Positions 21,239-32,200 of a stretch of DNA of 39,405 bases are shown here, one piece after another; position 1 is the first letter of the stretch, and every line of letters begins with the position of its first letter. Below the pieces are notes generated by a model, which saw only the letters and a program-made list of their open reading frames with translations, ran no database searches and was not told the DNA's origin. This DNA comes from Apostichopus californicus (Eukaryota; Echinodermata; Holothuroidea; Aspidochirotida; Stichopodidae). Where the stretch lies: positions 6,021 to 45,425 of the forward strand of contig JAIPMN010000450.1 of NCBI GenBank assembly GCA_020650975.1. Direction: 5' to 3'. The position numbers and the translations under genes were made by a program.

Positions 21239-21546
21239 ATAATAATAATAATACTTGCTTTTTATATAGCGCTTTATACCAGCGATAGGTCTCAAAGCGC
21301 TTTACAGACATTATATTACCCCTGGTCAATGATAACCTGCCCCAGAGACAATCCCTACAGTCGGCAGCAGTTATATACTGCACCCAATGACAAGCTACCT
21401 CACAGGTACCCATTTAACCCCTGGGTGGAGAGAGGCAAGTGAGATAAAGCATCTTGCCCAAGGACACAAATGAACTAGGCAGGAATCGAACCAGCAATCC
21501 TTGGATCACGAGTCCGACGCCTTAGCCAATTGGCCACCATGCTCTC
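21239..21546 (-). mobile_element. tRNA-derived SINE with L2-type tail
   Basis: On the minus strand the 5' head has a pol III A box, TGGCCAATTGG (21526-21536), and a B box, GGTTCGATTCC (21482-21492), about 34 bp apart. The head resembles a Ser/Leu-type tRNA gene (GGTGGCC, AAGGCG). The body includes TTAAATGGGTACCTGTGAGG. The 3' end has TCTGTAAAGCGCTTTGAGAC, then TAAAGCGCTATATAAA and an ATT-type tail. That tail resembles the 3' end of the LINE at 4375, which fits mobilisation by an L2-like reverse transcriptase. Confidence 0.88.
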
Positions 21547-21961
21547 AAATGAGACCACAAGATCCCAGAGTGATTCATCTTATGAACAACAAAATATACA
21601 GACTTGTATGAGGATTTGCACCTGGCGTGAAGCTAAACACACTATAGTACAAAGCATGGCGATATTAAGCAGGATTGTTGACCAAGTAGAGATTAAACTG
21701 TCATCTGAAAGAATTTGATTATTTTATCTATCAGTCTACAAATATTTCCCACAAAGTAGCAACGCAAACAGGTCTGTTTCACTTGCACAGTCCGATCCAA
21801 AGCGACAGATGAAGTGGGAAGAATTTCTAAATTTTTGGGGTGGCAATCTCGCAAATGCAGAATTTTATACTCCTGCAGTGCTTTATGTAGGTGATTTTAC
21901 ATTTATTGTGAAATTACATATCCCAACAATGGGAATATGTAATCATCATGTAATCATCTTA
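21547..21961. other. Non-coding stretch, nothing recognised
   Basis: Short open frames only. Confidence 0.45.
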
Positions 21962-22102
21962 ATCTTCCTGGAAATGACAACCCTGTTTTGCTGTGTTTAC
22001 ATTTACTTTCAAAGATTCAACGATATTTAGTTTTGGTACATAAAATCAAAAGTTATTATATCTATCTATAAAAGACCTTGAAACTAACTTTCCACTTAAT
22101 GT
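21962..22102. repeat. Duplicated 140-bp block, copy 1
   Basis: Near-identical to 22592-22730 in direct orientation, 630 bp apart. Shared runs include CAAAGATTCAACGATATTTA and AACTAACTTTCCACTTAATG. No terminal repeats seen. Confidence 0.88.
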
Positions 22103-22591
22103 ATATCAACAAATACTGATTGTTTCTGGCAACTGTTATTCATGCTTTGGAAATTCCTTTCTCTCATTAGTCAATCTCTACCCTTACACAGTCTGCCTAT
22201 GATGCAGGATAATGTGAGATAAAGGAGTTTTAAACTCTCTTTGAGTGTAGACACAGTGCTATTCAATCAATACATCAGTGACCCGTAACCTTGCATAAAT
22301 AAATAACCAACAGAAAGCTTTATAAAGTAGCCTTCATGAAAAGTTTACAAGCAGTAATAAGTCTCTCAAAAACTTATTGAGAGCGGATTTGAGTTTTCGT
22401 GCTGAAATTTGAATACTTCTGTTGTACGTCACATCATTTTCACAAGTTTTGATTATTTTATGGTAGAAATCGTGTTCATCCGAGAAAGGACCAAATACCA
22501 CTAGTTTCCTTAAATCGTGGTTGAAACATCTGCACCTAATTTGTGAGATTGCATTCCTTATGAACTTACCCTTGTCTTAATCTTTGTAAAG
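22103..22591. other. Spacer between duplicated blocks
   Basis: Nothing recognised. It lies beyond the likely 3' end of EIF4E3. Confidence 0.4.
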
Positions 22592-22730
22592 ATCTTCCTA
22601 GAAAATGCCAACCCTGTTTTTGCTGTGTTTACATTTACCTTCAAAGATTCAACGATATTTATTTTTGGTACATAAAATCAAAAGTTATATCTACCTATAA
22701 AGACCTTGAAACTAACTTTCCACTTAATGT
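22592..22730. repeat. Duplicated 140-bp block, copy 2
   Basis: Second copy of the block at 21962-22102. Unlike copy 1 it carries, on the minus strand, an AATAAA hexamer (22658-22663), where copy 1 reads CTAAAT. Confidence 0.88.
22658..22663 (-). terminator. Candidate EIF4E3 poly(A) signal
   Basis: This AATAAA is the first canonical hexamer found on the minus strand after the EIF4E3 stop codon (23175-23177), about 512 nt downstream, which would give an ordinary 3' UTR. No transcript evidence is available. Confidence 0.4.
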
Positions 22731-23174
22731 TTTTACCTACACAGGATAGATAGCAAATGAAGAATTTGTCAATACATTTTTTTTCTTCACTTTAAAAATA
22801 CATTTTAAGAAATATTGTCACCTCACTAATACAATAATAATATCAAATTAATAGAATTAGAAATAAACTTTTAACCTATCATTGACAGGCATATTTGGCA
22901 GGATGCTGACTGCATATAAGTGCAATAGAGAAAAATAAACTGAACCTAAAACAAATAAATAATTAAAGCATATGTATCTACCATCGATAAATTCTGAGAA
23001 ATTGTCAGGAGTCGGTGTACACGACTCTAACGAACAGATTGGCTAAAAGTCTCGGCAACTGGACCAATTTCGTAAATTTGGGGAATTTTTCCGTCTTGAA
23101 AGCAAAAATCCACTGCATGGAGAATCCAGTTGATGAGATTTCGCTATCTATATTGCAGGGTTATCCTTGTAAAG
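22664..23174 (-). other. Probable EIF4E3 3' UTR
   Basis: Sequence between the stop codon and the first AATAAA on the minus strand. It is AT-rich with no coding signal. A plus-strand frame across it is antisense and unsupported. Confidence 0.45.
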
Positions 23175-23218
23175 TCACCTTCGTGTTCCTCCTTCGAATG
23201 CATGGTGCTGCTGGTGAG
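23175..23218 (-). CDS. EIF4E3: EIF4E3 exon 7 (terminal coding part)
   Basis: Completes Ser194 and encodes [13 protein letters not shown] to the TGA at 23175-23177. The human end reads PHEEHHAFEGGRGKH, so this 44-nt piece is well supported despite its size. Acceptor TTTTCACAG/C. Confidence 0.93.
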
Positions 23219-26200
23219 CTGTGAAAATGTAAATTAGATGCGCATGTCATTTCAATTATAACACCAAGTTTATGATCTATGATTTTTCCATTTTTTTTTT
23301 TTTTTCAGTTTATTGCATTGCAAAAGAAAGTTTAGCTACAATAATAGAAAACTGGTAAACTTCTTTACTAAAGGTAAACTTGAGAGGAAGGCTTTGAGGA
23401 TGGGTGGTGGGGGGGGGGGGTCAGAGCCTTGAGATAATGAACATATTTTCCTACAAAGAGGGAGAGGGAGAGAGAGATATACCATTACATCCTGAGATGT
23501 TTTGTTGTAATGTGCTGTAATGTGCTGTGATGTAATGATGTAGAGCTATGCTCTATATATTCTCTAGTTGACAGCTTGCAGTTTGTCTAGTCTGTTATCA
23601 ATATTGTAGAGTTCTTTTCTACTGCCATCACATTCTGTTCATTACTTAATAATTTCCACATGATATGAGGTCACATATACATATCACTATTGAGTTGTCA
23701 TCTCTTTGCTTAGAGCACTTAGAGACTTTTGCATTTTGTGCTTTATAAGATCCTATTATTATTCATCAAAGGAATGGAACTACAAGAAACTGTTAAACTC
23801 ACAAGATCGTATAATCACTGTGACTCTCCATGTTGTCTTGTCCAGGGCTTGGAACTGACACAACTATAGTTAGCTTCCTCTTTATTACACTAATAGGTCT
23901 GCAAACACACATGTTACTACTGAAGATCATTAAGTGGTTTTTCTATGGCTTTCAGGTTTTTGGTATGTAGCTTGTTATATTTTTACTTGCTATAGAACAG
24001 TTGTGAAATTTCTGTGAATAGTTTACTACTTGCAGCATCAAGGTTAAACTAATAACTTTGCTCTGGTTTGACAGACAGTTCATCAATGACTTAAGCACAT
24101 CTTTTCTCTGACAAACTATCTTGTTATACAAATTATAAAAATATTTTCTGTAAAGTGTTACAATTCAAAAAGTATTATAGTGAATTGCTTATTATTGCTA
24201 TGAGAGATGTCAACTAATAACACACACATGTTCTCTAAAGATAAACTTTTGACCAGATCCACACATATATCACTTCAGTAACATCTTGCGAAATGTCCAA
24301 GACGCTTTCGCAAACACAAGCACAATAAGCTGGTAATTAGCTCATGAGATAACAGCAATAATGAATTCAGTTCGACTCTTTGTATATATGTAAAGAAGGC
24401 TAGGCTGATGTGCTTGTGCTATAAAATGTTAAGAAGGCTGGGCTAAGTTTTGTTGTTTGGTTTGAAATGCAGCACACATTCTCAACATTTTTGTTACGGC
24501 ATTAATGCAGCAAGCTACCAATATTGTCTGTTAAAGCATATATATTTGAAGGCAAGAGATAGTATGCAGCAAATTACGTCAGTGAAGATTTCAAGTTTCG
24601 AGCCAGATTACTTACATTTGTAGAAGACTGCATTGAATTCTATAGCTGGAAGGATGTCCGAAACTTTCTCTGTGATCCTTGCTTCTTCTGCAAGGTCTGT
24701 TCTTTTGTTCCAAACCATGATTACATCGTCCACGTTACGGATGCTGACACTTATACCGCAGACCTCATCCCCTGAGCAAGTTAGAATGAAAACCATAAAA
24801 ACCAGGATGAGCATGTTAGAATGAAAACCATTAACCAGGATGAGCACGTTAGAATGAAAACCACTAACATTAGAACCAATGAACATAGATTAAACCAAGA
24901 CTAACTTGAACCTTTACAGCTTCAAGAATGAAGCAATGAGAGTTCCTTTTCTTATTTTTTAATTTCTCCTTGTTTATCGTTTGTTACTATACCAATCTTG
25001 TCAGATTTGTTTCACACATGTGCCATCCTTACCTACAACTTCTGTTCACAAGACACATTACAGGACCTGTGTTTTCCCAAACAAATGCTCTCGGCTCTGG
25101 AAATTTCAAATCAACAAACTTTTAGCTACATTTGGTCATGGCCTTTAGTCTAAGGTGACCATATTTTTTTTTAGGATATCAGGGTATGTGATATTGGACC
25201 TGGGTAGCCTATATCTATGAGCCATCAAATGTACATTTGTAGCCCATTTATTAACAACCAGAGCTTAGCCTAGGTTCAAGCTGTCCCTACAAAGTCCAAA
25301 CGAGTAAAATTGAAATCATTGACAGCCGTCTTACAAATTTCAGGAACATTTTTGGGAAATTTCAGGGACGGTACATACAATTGGGGGATATTCTGCGGAC
25401 ACTTTTAAGCTGAGCACAGCATATGAGATGTGGGGACGGTCCCCATAAATTGGGACGTCTGGTCACCTTACTTCAGACTGGGTATTAAACTGTATATAAC
25501 TATGTGGTATAGTTTACTTATTACTTAGATATGACCTTCTGTATAGTATGAATGTCAAACTTTAGACAACATTAATTCTTCAAGCTGAGACTTAGTGGAT
25601 CATTTTGTTGTCTTGTATTTAAGAGAATTCAAGAGTAAATGTTTGTCAACTATTATCTTTTCTGTTTGTAACAGGACAATCCTCAAAACATATCAAATTG
25701 GGCAACTTGGGGAGAAAACTTGAGTTCATCCAACCACCCATCTCTATTACACTATGGTGATCACCAATTGCTTGTACCATGTAAATGAAGTCCACCACAA
25801 TGGAACAATATTAATAAGATAATTAATACATGATTCATAGGGAAATGTTTCTAATATGGAGCAAAAATGCTCTACACAAGAAACATGGTTACAGATGTAT
25901 GTTTTTATTAGTAATTAAACTTCAACGTTTCTCACCATCCATAAGGAAATCTGAAAACTGTTCCCCAATGGTAGCAAGCAAGAGTTCCTTCCATGCAAGA
26001 GACTGAGAAAGTGATGCATAAAATATATAGCATAAAATGATATAAAATTTATAGCATGAAATAATATCAAAATATAAAGTATAAAGTAATATAAAATATA
26101 AAACATCAAATCATACATAGCATATCACAACCATGTTACAGAGCAAATGTCACCGTCCGAAATAAGGGCAAAATGAACCCTTAGTGATGATGCGAACACA

Positions 26201-29200
26201 GCCATCATCATTAACATACAGTATGTGACGGAACTGTTGAAGATGATGCAAACACAGCCATCATCATGAACATATGTGAGAGAAATGTTAAAGATGATGT
26301 GAACACAGCCATCATCATTAAGATATATGAGGGAAATGTTAAAGATGATGTGAACACAGCCATCATCATTAAGATATGTGAGGGCATTGTTAATGATGAT
26401 GTGTAACAAGTCATCATTATTAACATATATGAGGGAAATGTCAAAGATGATGTGAACACAGCTATCATCATTAACACATGTGAAGGCATTGTTAATGATG
26501 ATGTGAACACAGCCATCATCATTAACATATATGAGGGAAATGTTAAAGATGATGTGAACACAGCCATCATCATTAACATATTGATTACATTTTGATTATT
26601 GCACATCAGGTTTGGTAAAATCACCAACCACACAAAACAAAAGTTGCTTGGAATATTCTTGTATGTACAGTACTACACTGAAGACTTGAGTAAGTATAAA
26701 ACAACCACCAGTACTTGAATTTCTATGTATTCACTATACTTTGTCATTCTTCTTATTTTATTTGGAAGAAATGGTGTTTCAAACTGCCATTTCTACTACC
26801 CTTAAAAGTTTTTTATAATATTAACTAAATCTGTGTTGTTTCCAATACCAACACTGCTTATGTGACAATGAATATATGAAAAGAATATGAAAGGAAAAAG
26901 TCTGATATTAAAATTATGAATATCAGCCAATGCAATTTTTAGGTTTTTTTTGGTATTTTTAGAGGGTTGTTCACCATGAGCACCATGATCACAAAAGGTA
27001 TATATGACGATTGAATGAGCTTATACATTAAGTAGAGACCTTTCAAAACAGCACTGAATAGACAAGTTATACCTTTCATTATTGTGATACGTATGTCAAA
27101 CTCACAGCTTTGCTCTACATGACTGTCCATGCACACAAGACATAACTATCTTAAGTTCTGTTTTATCTTATAGATGATGAGCGGAGCAAAGTAAGGTTGA
27201 ATTGCAATCAAACCAAAAAAAAAGCAAATGATTAATAAGAAACACTAAAAATCATCTTAAAATGATAAAAAATAGTCTGTATAAAGTTTACCATTTTCTG
27301 AGGACAGCTCTAGGTTCAAATCCTGCCCTATCCAAACAGTTTTTTCCTTTTTCAAGATTTGCCAAGATTTGCTATACTGCCACCATCACTTGTCTAGAGA
27401 AAGCTGAGGTAGCCAATCAGCTTGAATTCTTTCTCAAGTTTTAACTCTCTAATCAATGCTAAATTTTTCTCAAGTAAAAATGTACACACTTCTCTGTATG
27501 TTAAACAATTGCAATTTTGCTCACATATCTGACAATCTCACAAGAGATATAATATTACATTGACTATACTACTGTACACTTTCTGTCCTTGAAAGGCACT
27601 TCTCTGCACAAAAGATCCTCTTTATTTATTGTTTTTTCCATTCAACAAGTCTGTCTGAATGGCCAGGACTAAAAGCTCTAAACAGATGTGAACATAGACT
27701 AAACCAATGCATTGAAACTAACTAAACAGAAAGCACTTACTGTTTTGGTCTTTGGCAATTTGAATTTCCAATCCCCTCCAAATGCATTATTAGGATCCTC
27801 CCTGGAATGAAGGGTAAAAAAGCATGAAGGATATCTGTATCATCAGGAAATAGACTGCAAGCTTAGGTGCTTATAATTATTGAAGTTTCTTTCAATATGC
27901 AGGTTGCCGTGGGGATTAAACTATTTGTAATGTGAGACAAGTGCTAATGAAGAGTGTGATAACATTTGCTGTCATCTATAGCAAATAAACTTACATCTCA
28001 GAGATTGTAGGTCCTTTAAAGCAGGTTGCTGAGTTTGTTTTTTTTCCCTTCTAATTTGTCATTGCTTTTCAATGCTAAACTCCTATAAATGGTAGTTCAC
28101 ATATTTGAATAATTTGAAACTTCACAACTTTTTACTAGAGATTAATGCCAATTATATACAATAGTGTCTAGGCACTAAGATGTTGAGAATCTGACAACAA
28201 TTCATTAACTACTCGCACGTTAACTCTCACTTAGTGAAAAAAAAAATACTAAGGAGGGTTTCTTAGTTTCAACTGTAGTGCTTTTTTGATTCTTCATAGG
28301 TTTGACCAGTACCAAATACAAATTTATGCAAAAAGGTACTTTAAGTTAAATTGCATTTTTTTCTTTCTGTCAACAGTAATCCACATTTCCTATCTGAAAT
28401 AAATCTGAAAACTGTTTACAATGAACATATAGTGGTAATTGACACCTACTTTTGGTGGCATCGGTATAAGCACAAACAGATACCCATATAACCTGCTGAT
28501 AAATACCTGGTATTACCAGGTATACCTGGTATATCGATATACCGACGCACCCTACTGCCACCCTACCTATAGTTTAAGCTACATGCTGTATTACTTTTCC
28601 AACATCTAAATGAGGCTGCTTACTATCAACAAAACAACAATTATAACTACTTTATGCTTTCCATTCTAATCAAACACTGACTATTACAGTTCCCATTGAC
28701 ATTATTCCTCTCTTTCTTTAACTATGGTGCTTGGAATATTAATATTAAATTATAACTACAAGGCGATCCTCAAGCAACAAGCAACTACTGTATGACACAC
28801 CGTAAGTCCAAACTATTGATCACCCTGATATGTAAATCATCCCAATCAATGTCACATACATTAATTGAGCTTGGAAGAAGTTAAAGCTCTCCTAATACTG
28901 AATATTCATGATGCAACAAGGTCCGCCTTTTGCGGCAACATCAGCCCTGGGTGAGTTATTTTACAGAGCACCAAGTAACATTATATATTACTGTACGGTG
29001 TATAGTAGACTGTTCCACGATGTATTCTCAGTTATTTATGTTAAAACAGTAGGTTATTTATTCTTCTACTTTCCTGTAGTTTGGGCCTTTGTATGTATCA
29101 CATTGCTTTGCAACTGTATTGAGCCTTCAGACAGCAACTCTTGATACCCTCTCTTTAAGATCATGTACTGTATGATCACTGTCAACTCCCACCGATAACT

Positions 29201-32200
29201 AATTTGACCAATATTACTTAAAGGTATACATATACATACCATAGAGGTTTGATATCTCCTCTCATGAGATGGTAACTGAACCGTGTGGGGAGCTTATCAG
29301 CAGTAGGAATGTTGTTATATACAGCCCAGAAACCCTGATTTGAAGTAAAGAATCAAAACAATAATTGCACAAAATAAACATTTAAGGATCAATAATGAAT
29401 TCAAACCATTACCCTAGGTGTAATAGTACTTGCAAAAAATGACTTTGTGTAACTGTGTCTGTAAACTCAAACCCGTATCATCGGTTCATAATTTTGGGTA
29501 TACAGGTATTTATGGAAATAAAAAAAATTGTACCAATTTATATTTTGCATGCCTAAAGGAGACAAAGGGTAGGTAAAGTTCACATAAACTTAGGTAATAT
29601 AACCAGCAGGCCTCATAATTTGAGCTGTTTACTGACTAAATGTCAGTGGATATTGCTTTTTGTCAGTAGAAGACAGGCACTGGCAATTCTCTGCCAGTAG
29701 ACGATTCGGTTAGCAATTGTTGGTCAAACAATAGACATGAATGGTTTCCGTATCTGACACAACCACTGTATACTGTTTATTAACAGCAAATATTATTGGC
29801 TTGCCAGTTAATATTTTTAGCACCATTTTTTAGCAAGTGCTTAAACTTGTGAATTCTTGGCCTGACTAGTAAATTTGTGTCTTGATGGCAAAATTAATGA
29901 TACACGTGACATGACGCATATCTTGTTCATTGCACCAATGTTTGGGGGAAAGGGCTGTCTGTACTCTGTACATGCTGTTGTTAGTGGGTTACAGTACAGA
30001 TTTTGTATTAAACAAAGGTCATTGTTAACATTTTTTTCAATGTTTTCTCACTGTATGAATGGTTAAAAGGTATTAATTCAACATTAAACAAACAAGTCAA
30101 ACTGCTTAAAAATTAAAGCTGAATGGCTTGCTAATGATAAAGCACTGCCATTATTATGAATGGCTAAAATATAAACATTAAGTGAAAACCTTACAAAATG
30201 TAAAACTGCTTGAAAGTGACTGCTGAATGGCTTGTTAAAAGGTAAACACATTAACATCATATTCACAGTTGTAAAATGCATAAATTTCCAGCTGCATGTG
30301 AGTGATTCAGTATTAAACACTTCCCTGATCTACGATGCAATTTGTAATTAATTTAACCAAAACTGCATTGAATTAATGATTTAAAATAACGTATAATACA
30401 GACCTCAACAGTGTTAACTGTATAAACCTTTTGTAGGTTTGCCTCTACATCAGCTGCTGTGTATCCTGGAACAGATCTGATGGGAGAAAAGAAGTTGCCA
30501 AATACTATAAAAAAATTATATACAGATTTGAAAGCATCATTTGAATGACAGTGAAAATGAAAGAGAATAGAAGTGTAACATAGCAATCTGCAAACTTTTA
30601 GATCCATGATACTGAGCCACGATCCACCCCCTCCCCTCCCCACCCCTTCATAAACACCCTACAGGTACCAGTAATGGTAACATGCAAGGGCTGTTAAAGT
30701 AACATGTAAACACCCTACACAGACTATCACCACCAGCTTCAATGGTAAACTGCAAGGGCTGAACAAGTTACATATATTTAAACACCCTACATGGACTACC
30801 ACCACTAACAGTAATGCTAACATGCAAGGGCTATTAAAGTAACATGTAAACACCCTACACAGACTATCACCACCAGCAGTGATACTAACAGTCTAACACG
30901 CAAGGGCCGAACAAGTTACTCACATGTAAACACCCTACAGTACATGGACTACCACCACCAACTGTAATGCTAACATGCAAGGGCTGAACAAGTTACACAC
31001 ATGCAAACACCCTACAGGTACCACTACCAGATGAGATGGTAACATGTCAGGGCTATTAAAGTAACATGTAAACACCATACACGGACTACCACCACCAACA
31101 GTGATGCTACCATGCAAGGACTGGGCAAGTTACATGTAAACATCATAGCCTACATGTTAAGGAACAGAAAATAACCCCCATGAAAATTGCATTCAAACTT
31201 TGCACCCGTTGAACGTATTTAAGAAATTTAGTAACACAAATAACACCTCTGCAGTTGCCTCTCTGCAGATTGCCATTGATCTTTGTCAATGCTAACTGTC
31301 CTGTGTAAACTCTCAAATTTAACTTAAAAATACAAAAATGTGAAAAACAGAAATGCCTATCAACATCCTTTCTTTGTACTTTGGGAGTCTGTGGAATGAT
31401 ATGTGAATGTTTCTATTTCAAACTGTGTATAATCAAGCAAGGACATTTCACAGCTTAATAGTGCTGATAGTTGTAATTAATTAATCGCCAGTAGTTGCGA
31501 TTACACTTTGGAAGTTAATTGCCCTGAAAACCTAAGTTGCGATAACTCGACTACAAGCTAGCACTACACATAATCTGCTTTTGAAAAATGGCCTAAGCTA
31601 TCAAAAACAACACTAAAGCAGTTTGTCAGAAAATATCGCAATAAGTATACAGATTCTCACAATGCTACACTAGCACTGTGCTATGTTAAAAATTGGCAAG
31701 CATCTGCTCCAGTTAGATTCATGTATTTGCTTGTCAGTAATACGCTTGTTCTGAAGTGCAACATTCAGTCCTAGCAATGTTTAATCATTGCACATAATCG
31801 CAAGGTCGTAACTTATTAATCTTTTTGCGATTGCCAAAGTAATTGTCATTTCTTCAGACATGTTTACAATAACTTCGTTACTGGCCTGGTTCACATATAT
31901 CGGATGTCTGATAGAGTGTTTCGATTGCGTTGAGTTTCATTTCAATGGGCAAAATATGTGCCTGCTATCGCGCTAGGATAAAGCCTAGCATAGAACATTG
32001 AATCGCGAGAAGAGCTATGCAATTAATTGACTACAAAAGAAAGAGTCAACTAGCAGAACTACAGCTTAACCATTTTCATTCCTGCATTGCAGTATCTTTA
32101 AACTTTGCTTTAATAAGACTGGTCATTTACTAACCAAGTGGTGGCTTATACTGTTATACTCTCAACATGCACTACATTTCTGTTTCAATTTTGCATGTGA

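Larger units (their letters stand above)
24772..25935 (-). other. EIF4E3 intron 5 (1164 bp)
   Basis: GT-AG intron. It holds a MITE (25151-25470) and, directly at the acceptor, a three-unit repeat (24774-24863). The rest is featureless. Confidence 0.88.

Noticed and set aside
23015..23224. 69-codon plus-strand frame
   Set aside because: Antisense to EIF4E3 exon 7 and 3' UTR, whose minus-strand reading is strongly supported.
26125..26633. Two long minus-strand repeat-containing frames
   Set aside because: They are by-products of a minisatellite with a 51-bp (17-codon) period inside intron 4.
27311..27321. GGTTCAAATCC as a tRNA or SINE B box
   Set aside because: No A box at the right distance and no cloverleaf-capable sequence around it.
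26186..31160. Repeat arrays as CRISPR
   Set aside because: Units are contiguous or variable minisatellites without unique spacers, inside introns of a eukaryotic gene.
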